A stretch of DNA of 64,000 bases from Sipunculus nudus (GCA_026874595.1 CM049313.1:73216659-73280658); one strand, 5' to 3'; positions 54,601-59,330 are shown, counted from the first letter of the stretch. A program made the numbers and translations. Notes: generated by a model from the letters alone, not told the origin.

Positions 54601-57600
54601 TTGCTAGAGATTTTTTTGTCAGGGATGTAACATTATTTAATCAAGATTCAATTGAATACCCAAAATTAGTTCTGAATTTTTCAAATTTTATAAGTTATTA
54701 GTATAAATATAAAATTAGTACCTTAAATTTTGCCCAACCATGGCACGTTTGTTTCCCGTGAGCACTGTTGATATAATTTTCATATCATGCACACATAAGG
54801 ATTTCAGCTTTTTAGTTTAGAAAGCTGAAAGAAATTGGCCAAAAATTGTAGCTTTTATTAATGTTTTTTATGAGACCCTGTCAGACTTTGGCTCTCTCCA
54901 GCCCCTCTTGAGTCACCTGTATGTTGACCTTGTTGACCTTTCATCAAATTATGCACGCTTGAGGCGAGGCATACAGGAATCCAGGCAGCTTATGGCCAGC
55001 CACAGTTGATCCAGGTGTCCAACCCAACTCATCTAGTAGTTTTAACCAACAACATAACAATAAACAACAAATTAATAAATTTTTATTGGTTTTTAATAAC
55101 AAATTAAAGAAGAATAGAAAAGGAATTTGTTAGTTTATAATAACAGGAAATTAACTTGCAGTTACTGATGATATAAGAATCTTGTATCGATGGGTAGAAT
55201 GTCACATATTCCAAATAACACCATGCAGTCACCTATGGCATTTTTCAGTTCAATTTTAATGATAAAGAAGTAAATCATATTATTCATTACTAATCATTAG
55301 GGATCATATGAAGGAAATTAATGATAGACAAAGATGCAGTTGATAATATTAATCTAGATTCCTACTGTGTCTAGTGTGTACATTGATGTGAAATTAGTCC
55401 AAAATGAATTTTTTACAGTTATTTTTTAATATAAATAAAAGCCATAAAACCAGGTACTTATGATCATTATTTAAATGTGTGAATTTTGTATATTCTGGAT
55501 TCTCAAAATCATTGTTTGGTGAAAATTGAATAAATACCAGACATGGTGCGAATACTTTGTAATTGTATTTAAATACGAATATGATTATGTACTCCATTAT
55601 AAAATTTCTTGCATAAAGAATGGGAATTCAGGTAAAAATGAAAGTATATGAATACTCGTGCAAATACTTTCAAAATGTATTCATGAATGCATTCATGAAT
55701 ATATTCTTTAATATTATTTTAATAATCATATCAGTTATATTTCATTTTAAAAAATCATATGATTCTCTTATTATTTTTAATAAAAATTATATTTGGGACA
55801 ATATTTGTAAATTTGTTAATAAATAGTTAAACCCTTATATTATATGTTCTGCTTATAAGTTATATGGCCAAGTCAAAATCTGTGTGACAATAGTACTCCA
55901 ATTGTTAATAGAATAAATGAAATCAATCCTCTTCCCTGTCTCCAAAGGTACTATCAAAATCATACATAAGCTAAACAACAACAACTCATAATACAGCTTA
56001 TATTTATTACCACACAAAACCAGCATGTGCCTCATTTCTAAATAATATTTTTTTATCATATATAACAGCTGAGCGTCGTGACCCTTAGGTCCCTTGTTCT
56101 TTTGTCTTATTGTCTATATGGATTATCAGTTAGGGCCAAAAGCTGAGGTTATTGCTTGAAGTGTGGTAGTTCTTAAAGGGCTCTAGTTTTGAGTGCAAAT
56201 GTATTATCATGGATTTACAGGTTTGTGTGGTGGACTTTGACAAGTCTGGTGGTTTATCAGCTTTGCAATCTGGTATCTTTGCTTTATTTATTTCATATTC
56301 ATGTTAAATGAAGATTTCAATTAACTCTGAGCAGTGTTCCATTTTGTATGTAACATGTTTTGAATGTTACTGGTAGCTTAGTTAAGCTGTTCCCTCACAC
56401 TGGTCTCAGCATTGACTTCATCATTGGCATGTTCTATAGATTAACTAATATAATCTTGTTTAGAATCATGTAGTATAGTCATATCTGATTGAGCATTACA
56501 CCATAGCTGTTTGTTTGTTATATGTATTTAAATGAACTTCCACCATTTTATTTTGCAGCCAGTCATAATTATTCCATGGAATCCTTGTGCATGAAAAAAG
56601 TGCAGGCCACTGTCGTGAAAACTGATAGCAATACACAGGTAAGGCCTATACTTGTTTAAATATTCATGTCAAATATACTCACACACACACCCACTGAGGG
56701 AAGAAGATATATCATCATGTCATTACTACTATTATTGCCAGTCACAGATCCCTAATATGGCTACCAGGGCCTTCACATGCATTGCACATTGGGTTGGCAA
56801 CATGACTGTGACAGATAATTTGTAAATTCCTTTGGAAAGGGATTTTCTTATATGTAACATCTGTTACTAGAAATTTGCATTCTAAGGTATGCAAGAGTCT
56901 GCTGTGCAGGTGGTCCCTCTTGTGGGATGCTTCCAAAACTGTTTTTGCATTCACTTATTAGCCCATATTCAGCCCATACTCCCAGGTATAAGTATAAGTG
57001 ACTGTACATTTGTACTTTGAATATCACTTGATGTCGTTCCTAAGTCCTGTTCATGGGCCAGATCCACGCCAAAATCAAATTGATTCTTTATTGGCCCGTT
57101 CCTGAAATGCCCTGAAAGTTTCACATGATTCCATTCATGATTGCATGTTTTAAAGATCGTGACCACAAACACACAAACACACACACGGGAACCAATGCAT
57201 ATCCTCCTAATGGAAGCAACAACAGGAAGGACTTGTCATTTTGTTGAGTAAACACCCTGAAGGTGAACATTAAGAACCTCTTTTTTTGTCCAGTGCAGGG
57301 TACTTTACATCAGAAGGTGTGTCAGCTGCAGTGTTTTATGCCACCTAAGAGTTTAAGTAAGCTGCATCATAGGCCTTTCCATTCCCTCGTGTCTACTTGT
57401 TTTTTTGCTATGAAAATTTTTATTAGTTACTTTGCAAGGAAAACAATTGTAATTTAATTGTAAGGATAGAAGATTAAAATGCCTAATTTTCAACATTGTA
57501 AATAAATAAATACCCCACACAATATTAAAGACACCAAATTATTAAAAAAATATATGAGAAACCAGTCTGTATTTTACAACATAGCAGACCAACTTATGGG

Positions 57601-58141
57601 GGTACTGTAAAGGTCATAGGTCAAATGCAAGAACAGCCTCAGTTGACAGCTGCTGATTGGATGATGTCATGTAAAAAATATAACTGTCCAAAACAAAATG
57701 GATACTCATGCAGGGACACATCGGGTCTGTAAAATCATTGTAAAGAGTCCAAAAGGTTTTGAACCATAAACTGTGGATTTATTGTAAAATTCATGATTCC
57801 CATGTAAGTCCATCACTTCCATATACATCTTTCTAGGAAATTATTGAAAAATATAAGCTTTAACAAAAATTATCATAAAAACCAGGTGGACTCAAGTCTG
57901 AGGAACAGAGTATAGGACTCGTAGAGATACAAAGCTATATTGGAGAAATTGCATTTTTTTGGAGGCAATAGTCTGTTCCACTACCTCGGTCCACCTGATT
58001 TAGAACTTGCAGTTTTCTCCACATATGACAAACTTGCCAAATAAAATTACACTAATCATAGAAAGAGGAAAATTTGTAATTTTTGGTACCCTACCTGTTT
58101 CTGATATAAATATTATTCACTTAACAGCCTTTTTGACATGT

Positions 58142-58222
<81 letters not shown>

Positions 58223-58913
58223 TTATTTATTTATATCCATGGTTCATGATGTCCCTAACAAGTAACCCTTGATTATCTAAGGATATGGGTATGTGTAATT
58301 TGTGATGTAACAATGAAGCCGGTGCACGAGGAGAATGCAAGTCTCACTGTAAACAGAGGTCTGCCAGTCTTGATTTTTGGTCTTGCAACTATTGATCCTC
58401 TTTTATGTGTCACATCTATTATGACGTCATCACAGATCCTTGCCACACTGTTACATTGATTGATGGCATGATGTCACCACAGAATAGGTTAGTTACTCAT
58501 AAACTGGTTTTTAATTTTTTGCAGGGAATAATAAGTGAGGCTATTTTTTTCATCAGAGTTAATTACACATTTTCCTTTTTCTGCCCTAGAAGTAAAAAGT
58601 TTTGGCGTTCTTCGACTGGGGAAAAATATAATCGCAAAAAAAAAAAGGTGGACAGGGGTCTGAAATGGACTCTAATTTGACTTTTAAGAGATATGAACCT
58701 TGAGACATAGGGATATTTGATTGTAATCTTGATTAATTCTCTTCCTGTCTCTCTGCAGTGAGTCTAAATTTTCAATATCTTGCTTTGTAAAACCACACAG
58801 CTTAAATGTTTATAAAAAATCCCCATTCAGACTGATCATGACTGAGTCTTACATGTTTGTTTCCATTTCAGAATCATGTCATCGATATTGAGATTGAGAG
58901 TGTGTCGAGCTGA
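3564..58913 (+). CDS. TDRD10: TDRD10-like gene: RRM, degenerate RRM and Tudor protein (13 exons, 5' partial)
   Basis: Thirteen exons join in phase: 3564-3625, 4652-4728, 11493-11959, 12767-12867, 13420-13484, 14117-14298, 16474-17033, 18269-18359, 27008-27183, 38741-38859, 42729-42880, 56559-56638 and 58872-58913 (TGA). The product is at least 723 residues. Order, counted from the first full codon: RRM1 about 6-78 (RNP2 VYVGNL, RNP1 RFGFVQL), Pro/Ser-rich linker, RRM2-like about 214-295 with a weak RNP1, disordered linker to about 540, extended Tudor about 555-720 (EWYR..., VYFIDYGN). One RRM plus one Tudor is the known TDRD10 layout; Tudor domains bind symmetrically dimethylated arginine, often on PIWI proteins. 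The vertebrate protein is roughly half this length, so the second RRM and the linkers make this form larger. The first exon in view opens in phase 1, so the start codon lies upstream. Orthology is inferred from architecture only; the function in germline RNA granules is inferred from the family. Confidence 0.75.
3751..4200 (+). repeat. Family E element: GTATAC palindrome, ends GCTCTTG|TT
   Basis: Starts GTATACGCCTGTCATATGAT and soon repeats GTATAC in inverted orientation. It contains 'catatttaatgaggtcag' units and ends GTATTATGCACG...GCTCTTG before TT. A second copy lies at 17703-18238. This design (5' palindrome, short internal repeats, CTTG end) is shared with families A and F. Confidence 0.7.
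4652..4728 (+). CDS. TDRD10: TDRD10-like exon b: RRM1 helix 1 and beta-2
   Basis: The acceptor is ttctttattccccag and the donor AAAAAG|gtaaac. It enters in phase 0 and leaves in phase 2. The peptide begins DELARLFTVNNFSVVTSRIK, matching helix alpha-1 and strand beta-2 of an RRM directly after the RNP2 exon. The Arg codon at the junction is completed by the next exon. Confidence 0.88.
5567..7388 (+). mobile_element. Family A element copy 1 (TAGCTCAG...CTGAGCTA to CCCTTG)
   Basis: The 5' palindrome TAGCTCAG/CTGAGCTA is followed by a (GTCC/GTCT)n stretch, an AT-rich body and the 3' end CAGCTGAGCG...GACCCATGGGTC-CCTTG|TTT, where GACCCATGGGTC is a 12-bp palindrome. At about 1.8 kb it has no coding frame. 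A C17 run at 6408-6424 lies inside. Confidence 0.75.
6704..6765. repeat. Short tandem duplication (about 29 bp)
   Basis: 'aaatagcacaatgatattg' occurs twice in direct order, separated by a similar T-rich spacer, inside family A copy 1. Confidence 0.6.
7484..8085. other. Intronic DNA without recognised feature
   Basis: AT-rich; one 65-codon frame with no similarity I recognise. Part of the 7.8-kb intron between exons b and c. Confidence 0.5.
8086..8262. repeat. 59-bp minisatellite, about three units
   Basis: Units containing 'agggttgtatgtgaataagt' and 'catttgctaaatgcattga' recur with an exact 59-base spacing (8105, 8164, 8223). Confidence 0.85.
8280..10745. mobile_element. Possible degraded DNA transposon flanking a Helitron-like insertion
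   Basis: Near 8283 (AGGTTTGTTTATCCGAAAGC) and, on the other strand, near 10735 (TCGAATATCCGAACACC) there are weakly matching inverted ends with subterminal 'GTTCAGATGAAC/TTCATCTGAA' motifs, as in pogo/Tigger-type elements. The interior is more GC-rich than the flanks. No transposase frame remains. Identity is low, so this is tentative. Confidence 0.3.
9343..10496 (+). mobile_element. Family C Helitron-like element, copy 1
   Basis: Begins GTATCCGCCAAAAG with an inverted GTTTTGCGGA and a CCGCCGC-rich segment, then alternating blocks around GGTGGCGCCACC. The 3' end has a GTAGTCAC-type hairpin remnant and ATTCTC|TTT where intact copies have ATTCTAG|TT. It sits between T residues. No protein is encoded. 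Confidence 0.7.
10497..11492. other. Intronic DNA before exon c
   Basis: Apart from the possible transposon end near 10735, I see no gene, RNA or clear repeat. Confidence 0.45.
11493..11959 (+). CDS. TDRD10: TDRD10-like exon c: RRM1 RNP1 to end, then Pro/Ser linker
   Basis: The acceptor is actatttgcag and the donor TCAG|gtaggt. The first base completes Arg, giving RFGFVQLTSKEQAEEAVKCL, i.e. RNP1 and helix alpha-2, followed by strand beta-4 (SRLIVNLS). The rest is low-complexity: a PPPPSPSPLLPNGRPPS run and charged Arg/Glu segments, probably a flexible linker. It leaves in phase 1. At 467 nt it is much larger than most of the exons. Confidence 0.9.
11960..12766. other. Intron between exons c and d
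   Basis: AT-rich, no recognised element; canonical GT at 11960 and AG at 12765-12766. Confidence 0.6.
12767..12867 (+). CDS. TDRD10: TDRD10-like exon d: RRM2 beta-1
   Basis: Acceptor catgtttcag, donor ACCGAG|gtgaga; phase 1 in, phase 0 out. It encodes the end of the linker and VGLFIPRIPNGTTE, which aligns to an RNP2-like beta-1 strand plus the turn into helix 1. This repeats the exon layout of RRM1, where the RNP2 exon also ends in phase 0 before the helix-1 exon. Confidence 0.82.
12868..14116. other. Two introns around exon e
   Basis: 12868-13419 and 13485-14116 are AT-rich spliced segments with no repeat family I could recognise. A 96-codon antisense frame at 13326-13616 overlaps exon e and has no recognisable domain. 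Confidence 0.5.
13420..13484 (+). CDS. TDRD10: TDRD10-like exon e: RRM2 helix 1 and beta-2
   Basis: Acceptor cttattttgcag, donor ATGAG|gttagt; phase 0 in, phase 2 out. The peptide begins EDIRKLFEKYSLVSVKITKE, a typical RRM helix alpha-1 and beta-2. Entry and exit phases match the equivalent exon of RRM1, which suggests the two RRMs arose by duplication of the exon set. Confidence 0.85.
14117..14298 (+). CDS. TDRD10: TDRD10-like exon f: RRM2 degenerate RNP1 to end
   Basis: Acceptor gcttctgcag, donor GTAG|gtaagg; phase 2 in, phase 1 out. It encodes SAILVVGDVYAAERAIEDL followed by NWKKWKDIFFRVVFN. The strand and helix pattern fits RRM beta-3, alpha-2 and beta-4, but the RNP1 strand (SAILVVGD) lacks the aromatic residues that usually stack on RNA bases. 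The tail FGTMLVSCPEASS begins the next linker. Confidence 0.8.
14299..16473. other. Intron between exons f and g with two old repeat fragments
   Basis: 15080-15340 resembles the family D MITE at 18450-18870 ('atcagaccaac', 'ctggatgcacaat', 'cccagagaa'). 16060-16330 resembles 50690-50860 ('tgaccttca', 'ttgaagtact'), an ancient repeat. The remainder has nothing I recognise. Confidence 0.45.
16474..17033 (+). CDS. TDRD10: TDRD10-like exon g: long disordered linker
   Basis: Acceptor attcttatcttacag, donor CAGGGG|gtgagg; phase 1 in, phase 0 out. At 560 nt it is the largest exon. The 187-residue product is rich in Ser, Pro, Gln and Val without a recognisable fold. It contains a short Arg/Gly stretch (SGSRGRGLL) and an acidic-polar end (SQSSEDEAPPQQG). 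An antisense open frame of 131 codons in the same interval is a shadow. Confidence 0.83.
17140..17660. repeat. Old tandem-repeat element (family I), copy 1
   Basis: Shares diverged blocks with 19540-20030: 'tcatcaccaaattttat', 'tctgaaattgagg', 'gtgccacctgcatca', and 'cagaaatgatcc' units. There is no coding content. Confidence 0.5.
17703..18238 (+). repeat. Family E element, copy 2
   Basis: Begins TATACGCCCTTCATATGACA, has 'catatttaatgaggtcaca' units and ends GTATTATGCACATTGACAGT followed by GCTCTTG|TT. It matches 3751-4200. Confidence 0.7.
18269..18359 (+). CDS. TDRD10: TDRD10-like exon h: linker
   Basis: Acceptor gcttaaatttcag, donor CACA|gtaggt. Phase 0 in, phase 1 out. It encodes ACSVPKIDVGRSIPDELTDG and a short Ser-rich end. 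A competing donor four bases downstream (AGTAG|gtagac) would leave phase 2 and put the next exon into an early stop, so the upstream donor is preferred. Confidence 0.72.
18455..18870. mobile_element. MITE with long terminal inverted repeats (family D)
   Basis: The left arm (18474 on: TGTAACCACTGCTCTC, CTGGGCAGGAACAC, GGTGCGCACAGA, CTGCATTGTGCATCCA) reappears inverted on the right (TGCACAATGCA, TCTGTGCGCACC, GTTCCTGCCCAG, GCAGCGGTTACA). The arms are 100 bases or more and the total is about 400 bp. There is no transposase. Confidence 0.65.
18871..19490. other. Intronic DNA without recognised feature
   Basis: Short frames only, including an antisense 87-codon Arg/Lys-rich frame at 19144-19407 that I do not recognise and do not support as a gene. 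Confidence 0.45.
19540..20260. repeat. Old tandem-repeat element (family I), copy 2
   Basis: Diverged second copy of the 17140 element, here preceded by a 'cgtcagccgtccagggctgg' segment resembling the (GTCC)n part of the other repeat families. Confidence 0.45.
20310..20387. repeat. G21 run and GTCTAGAC palindrome cluster
   Basis: A run of 21 G (20310-20330) is followed by repeated GTCTAGAC palindromes in alternating arrangement up to 20384, directly abutting the left end of the DIRS-like element. Confidence 0.8.
20570..22260 (+). pseudogene. DIRS-like gag-type region
   Basis: Two overlapping frames (20490-20888 and 20939 onwards) encode Pro/Ser/Arg-rich sequence and a middle part (FEGHLRPLFDR-like 'FGGHLRPLFDRPLERSDRQA') typical of the structural region that precedes DIRS reverse transcriptase. 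The break near 20890-20940 changes frame. No zinc knuckle is seen. The exact gag boundary is not determined. Confidence 0.6.
22261..23620 (+). pseudogene. DIRS-like reverse transcriptase and RNase H, frameshifted
   Basis: RT motifs: SRLFLVPKPHG and IDLKRLN (near 22450-22530), KIDLTDAYFHVPIH (motif A, about 22600) and VLPYLDDWLVHA (catalytic YLDD, about 22795). RNase H: VYTDASLLGWGAH (about 23275), RTDNTKVMAYINRQGG (about 23435) and HLPGMSNLLADTLSRHP (about 23570). The frame changes between motif A and YLDD (about 22650-22720), again near 22950, and again near 23330-23390. A single polypeptide is therefore not possible as assembled. The domain order is intact, so loss of function looks recent or partly due to assembly error. 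Confidence 0.8.
24010..25090 (+). pseudogene. DIRS-like tyrosine recombinase, broken
   Basis: The N-terminal part (MRTLIKCLKDQGISSPAALL) stops at 24099. The middle part (frame of 24272) has FLLALASAGRHSELHAL, the first conserved Arg box. A G23 run (24735-24757) disrupts the frame. Downstream, the His-x-x-Arg box reads AHDI-stop-ALS: TGA stands where this family has Arg (CGA would be a one-base C-to-T difference). The region ends VKKGYWKSPST before the Tyr region. The recombinase would be inactive. Confidence 0.75.
25640..26823 (+). mobile_element. Family C Helitron-like element, copy 2 (5' and 3' ends missing)
   Basis: Begins abruptly near 'atcaggtcacatgtgaacta' and carries four alternating GGTGGCGCCACC/GGTGGTGCCACC blocks. 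It ends after 'gacaggtggtgccacctatg' without the 3' hairpin. It directly follows the DIRS right end, so the DIRS insertion or a deletion probably removed its 5' part. Confidence 0.65.
26824..27007. other. Intron end before exon i
   Basis: Contains the acceptor tract; nothing else recognised. Confidence 0.5.
27008..27183 (+). CDS. TDRD10: TDRD10-like exon i: start of the extended Tudor region
   Basis: Acceptor tttctgtttgtag, donor CACTTT|gtaagt. Phase 1 in, phase 0 out. It encodes SPLRPQNPMLNRTIFDTML and later IEIIVTLTIDCDTFWGQLHF. The latter fits the first strands of an extended (SN-like plus Tudor) domain, where a pattern of V-V-T-x-V-x-x-x-D-x-F-W/Y-x-Q is usual. It lies between two very large introns of 8.6 and 11.6 kb. 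Confidence 0.83.
27973..31980 (+). pseudogene. hAT-like transposase (zinc finger + RNase-H-like + C-terminal dimerisation region), two frameshifts
   Basis: Exon 1 (27973-28467; MPKFKEIQRGDEHL...) carries a C2H2-type finger, LCTYCQDLIHY...HIRSKKH, and ends CTGCAG|gtaaag. Exon 2 starts at 29950 after ttttttgcag in matching phase (AEHSLPLTMAPVIINVAKEL). The frame breaks near 30050-30060, after 'DRRALNH', and continues in another frame at 30056. That frame has NIDESTSSNQM, ILMDSCSVMRG, CHHIHNSAKKF, INHRWLSAY and AVEGSFNVMGDIIDAK, matching the hAT catalytic core, the conserved Trp region and the C-terminal hATC dimerisation segment. A second break near 31700-31710 leads into a Lys/Glu-rich coiled tail ending at 31978-31980. 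Without the two breaks one protein of about 840 residues would result. Both breaks are next to simple sequence or could be sequencing errors. The transposase catalyses cut-and-paste transposition; this copy looks non-functional. Confidence 0.82.
28468..29949. other. Intron of the hAT transposase gene
   Basis: GT at 28468 and AG at 29948-29949, AT-rich. Contains a short segment at 28640-28940 of different (higher CG) composition that may be a further small insertion. No coding frame supported. Confidence 0.55.
32259..32345. repeat. GC-rich hairpin cluster near the hAT right end
   Basis: GGGGGGC-TTC-GCCCCCC (32260-32276) is a perfect 7-bp stem, followed by CCCCGCAGGGGGC and other complementary C/G blocks in otherwise AT-rich DNA. 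Subterminal secondary structure of this kind is common in hAT elements. Confidence 0.7.
32621..34306. repeat. Tandem duplication of 840 bp (two units)
   Basis: 32627-33460 and 33467-34306 are almost identical at an offset of 840 bases (e.g. 'gggcccaaacaaaatggact' versus 'gggcccgaacaaaatggact'). They differ by scattered substitutions and by the C run (15 versus 21 C). The end of each unit is the first ~120 bases of the pogo-like transposon. Confidence 0.9.
34184..37072 (-). mobile_element. pogo/Tigger-like DNA transposon, internally deleted
   Basis: Left end TA-CCGTTTTCCCCCATAGATAA and right end, inverted, the same 20 bases followed by TA; further complementary stretches (ATAATCCGCA / TGCGGATTAT) lie just inside. 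TA on each side is the tc1/mariner target. The transposase is on the minus strand (36453 to 35246). The element sits inside family A copy 2. Confidence 0.82.
35246..36453 (-). pseudogene. pogo/Tigger-like transposase remnant (CENP-B type HTH)
   Basis: Read on the minus strand. 36416-36260: MPRRSLYTTAFMLQVVQYAE...GIDESNVRLWKRSK, the first helix-turn-helix of the CENP-B/pogo type. A frame change near 36260-36290 leads to the second DNA-binding part (KQVLEWISECRAQGNEVS..., NWCYRFMARNDL). A jump from AFQAHIIKCHK straight to VLADGTKLP shows that the segment that normally carries the first catalytic Asp is deleted. A frame change at about 35900 then gives KGVKFPSSVHVRVQSKGWMD and LLVLDAFRCH, the second Asp region. 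The C-terminal part has IIRSFKRCCISNAVDGTEDD and an acidic tail. The protein cannot cut DNA. Confidence 0.82.
37073..37860. other. AT-rich remainder of family A copy 2
   Basis: Continuation of the interrupted family A body to its 3' end; no genes. Confidence 0.55.
38217..38641 (+). repeat. Family F element (CCCCTCGCAAC...GAGGGGATG to CCCTTG)
   Basis: Begins TATCCCCTCGCAACAAAGTT, with the complement GAGGGG near the other end (TGTGAGGGGATGCCCTGC), internal 'aggtcacagggtcaaaggtc' units, and a 3' end GCCCTTG|TTTG. It has the same overall design as families A and E. It lies 100 bases before exon j. Confidence 0.6.
38741..38859 (+). CDS. TDRD10: TDRD10-like exon j: Tudor linker helix and first Tudor strand
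   Basis: Acceptor tggtgtgtctttag. Phase 0 in, phase 2 out. It encodes KEDLQNLLQLMCLIMNKDSH and, later, FTAEMDGEWYR, the hallmark start of a Tudor barrel. The donor is TACAG|gcaagt: a GC donor with otherwise perfect consensus. The next exon restores the frame exactly (Arg completed by A), which supports this boundary over any nearby GT. Confidence 0.85.
38984..39199 (+). CDS. Candidate alternative 3'-terminal exon of the TDRD10-like gene
   Basis: Downstream of the weak GC donor, aaacctcttatag could act as an acceptor. Entered in phase 2 it reads R + HSVLVAHASQQKRKLLLL... for 50 codons, ending at TAA 39135-39137. AATAAA follows at 39194-39199. The frame has a stop just upstream of the acceptor and no usable ATG, so it makes sense only as a spliced exon. 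The composition (Lys, Leu, Gln, Glu) looks coding. It would replace the Tudor core with a basic tail. Against it: the pyrimidine tract is short and a 50-codon frame can occur by chance. Confidence 0.35.
39194..39199 (+). promoter_or_regulatory. AATAAA after the candidate alternative terminal exon
   Basis: Exact polyadenylation hexamer 57 bases after the TAA of the candidate exon at 38984. Such hexamers are common by chance in AT-rich DNA, so support is modest. Confidence 0.3.
39795..42415 (+). mobile_element. Family A element copy 3 (2.6 kb)
   Basis: Complete: 5' palindrome TAGCTCAG...CTGAGCTA, (GTCC/GTCT)n, two internal direct units about 685 bases apart ('ttagatgtccccaagatctc' at 39934, 'ttagatgtctccaaaattcc' at 40616), an AT-rich body, and the 3' end CAGCTGAGCGCTGTGACCCA...CCCTTG. 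Nearly identical to the copy at 53475-56096. Confidence 0.8.
42729..42880 (+). CDS. TDRD10: TDRD10-like exon k: Tudor core with aromatic cage
   Basis: Acceptor tttgttttatatttcag, donor GTCACAG|gtatgg. Phase 2 in, phase 1 out. It encodes VWLLEMLPGDEARVYFIDYG, then NVEVYPVRELRCL. The F-I-D-Y-G-N signature holds the aromatic and acidic/Asn residues that form the methylarginine cage in Tudor proteins, so ligand binding is probably retained. It is the best-supported exon of the gene. Antisense and overlapping frames here are shadows. Confidence 0.93.
44571..46149 (+). mobile_element. Family C Helitron-like element, copy 3 (complete, with 280-bp array)
   Basis: Starts GTATCAGCCAAAACAGAGTT with inverted TTTTGCGGATAC, then a (CCG)n segment. 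Four tandem units of exactly 280 bases follow (centred on 44890, 45170, 45450 and 45730), each with two GGTGGCGCCACC palindromes. The 3' hairpin GTAGTCG-CTTGT-CGACTAC is followed by CCGTATT and CTAG|TT at 46146-46149. Flanks are T at both ends with no target duplication. All match Helitron/Helentron termini; no Rep/helicase is encoded. Repeated 70-codon frames in the array are by-products of the tandem repeat. Confidence 0.78.
46150..47502. other. Intronic DNA between two Helitron-like insertions
   Basis: First ~200 bases resemble 'aggtca' repeat units of family A/G. The middle (46440-47500) has no gene. 46990-47180 holds two similar units ('tcagaaaaccattatgtctgccaggtagccatttt' type and its diverged repeat). 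Confidence 0.4.
47503..49083 (+). mobile_element. Family G Helitron-like element with textbook 3' hairpin
   Basis: Starts GTATCCCCAGACAAAGTCGG with inverted GGGATAC, then a CCGCCGCTGCCGC segment. Four to five units built on 'ttttggggtcatgaggtcaa' and 'aggtcaaggtcacagga' follow. It ends GTCTGGGGATAC, hairpin GGCACC-TGC-GGTGCC (49056-49070), AAGAAATAT, CTAG|TT (49080-49083). T lies on both sides. There is no coding capacity. Confidence 0.78.
49255..50621 (+). mobile_element. Family A element copy 5, 5'-truncated
   Basis: Begins within the body ('catattttcacacctcagga') immediately after the 3' end of copy 4 and runs to CAGCTGAGCGATGTGACCCA...CCCTTG|TTT. A C15 run lies at 49880-49894. The head-to-tail contact with copy 4 is notable. 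Confidence 0.7.
50690..50870. repeat. Ancient repeat also seen near 16190-16330
   Basis: Shared blocks: 'agtgaccttcaccttaatct', 'ttgaagtactcca', and a G-rich 'ggggagggggg' stretch. Confidence 0.4.
50976..52386. mobile_element. TA-flanked non-autonomous DNA transposon with 27-bp perfect inverted repeats
   Basis: Left TACCGTAAAATCTCCACTTA... and right its exact reverse complement over 27 bases, including the flanking TA. The interior (about 1.4 kb) is richer in CpG than its surroundings and has repeated 'gtgcggttt' motifs near both ends. No transposase frame. The TACCGT terminus resembles that of the pogo-like element at 34184. Confidence 0.82.
52387..52992. other. Intronic DNA without recognised feature
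   Basis: Short frames only; no recognised gene or repeat. Confidence 0.45.
52993..53474 (+). mobile_element. Family B element, copy 2 (3' part missing)
   Basis: Starts ATGCCCCCGCCACAAAGTTG with inverted GGGGCATA, then more than two 170-bp units identical in type to those at 5030-5565. It is interrupted by family A copy 6. The family B 3' end (GGGGC...CATCTAG) is not found after 56096. Confidence 0.68.
53475..56096 (+). mobile_element. Family A element copy 6 (2.6 kb)
   Basis: Complete copy, nearly collinear and highly similar to 39795-42415, with the same two internal units and the 3' end CAGCTGAGCGTCGTGACCCT...CCCTTG|TT. The low divergence indicates recent amplification or gene conversion. 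Confidence 0.8.
56097..58148. other. Introns around exon l
   Basis: Besides exon l (56559-56638), I see no gene or clear repeat. A (AC)n stretch lies at 56679-56690. Confidence 0.45.
56559..56638 (+). CDS. TDRD10: TDRD10-like exon l: C-terminal SN-like strand region
   Basis: Acceptor ccattttattttgcag, donor ACACAG|gtaagg. Phase 1 in, phase 0 out. It encodes ASHNYSMESLCMKKVQATVV plus KTDSNTQ. The V-Q-A-T-V-V strand fits the late strands after the Tudor barrel in extended Tudor domains. A 13.7-kb intron separates it from the Tudor core exon. Confidence 0.8.
58149..58236. repeat. (AT)n microsatellite followed by (ATTT)n
   Basis: About 70 bases of uninterrupted AT dinucleotides, then four or five ATTT units. 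The Tyr/Ile-rich frame across it is meaningless. Confidence 0.95.
58872..58913 (+). CDS. TDRD10: TDRD10-like terminal coding exon
   Basis: Acceptor gtttgtttccatttcag. It enters in phase 0 and encodes NHVIDIEIESVSS followed by TGA. The alternating hydrophobic V-I-I-I pattern continues the strand begun in the previous exon. An AATAAA signal lies about 390 bases downstream. Confidence 0.8.
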   Translation, partial: NHVIDIEIESVSS

Positions 58914-59330
58914 TAGTATGGAGGCAGAAATCCAGGCATTTTCTGTACACTTTGTGTATTTTAATATATGTTGGAATGGAAAGATATAAATAATTCTAAT
59001 ACATGCAATATCTCATCAAGGACTGGTCTGAGCTTGCTGAATGACAATTATAACTATTGCTGCCACTTTCTTTTTGAATGTTTTTATGATTCCTTAAATT
59101 GGTTCGGTTTAGTTTTACTGTATCTCATTCATTATATGTATAAAAACAGGCTTTATCATGCAGTGATAAACCAGTTAAAGGACTTGAGTAAGTGCAGCTG
59201 GGACAGGTTTTGTTTCGTAAATTAGTTGGCTTTTCCCCACCAGAGGTCTCCCCAGTAGGTTTAGTTGTTTGCGGCTATTTCTGCAAGTATTTGCAAAATT
59301 AATAAAGCACATGCTGTTAAATAGAAGTAC
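58914..59330 (+). other. TDRD10: 3' UTR of the TDRD10-like gene
   Basis: Non-coding, AT-rich sequence after the stop, with a canonical AATAAA at 59301-59306. The cleavage site is probably within about 30 bases after it. The exact end cannot be fixed without transcript data. Confidence 0.55.
59301..59306 (+). promoter_or_regulatory. Polyadenylation signal AATAAA
   Basis: First exact AATAAA after the stop codon of the TDRD10-like gene, about 390 bases downstream and followed by a GT/T-containing stretch. Confidence 0.5.

Noticed and set aside
58007-58249. 80-codon frame with Tyr/Ile repeats.
   Set aside because: Produced by the AT microsatellite.
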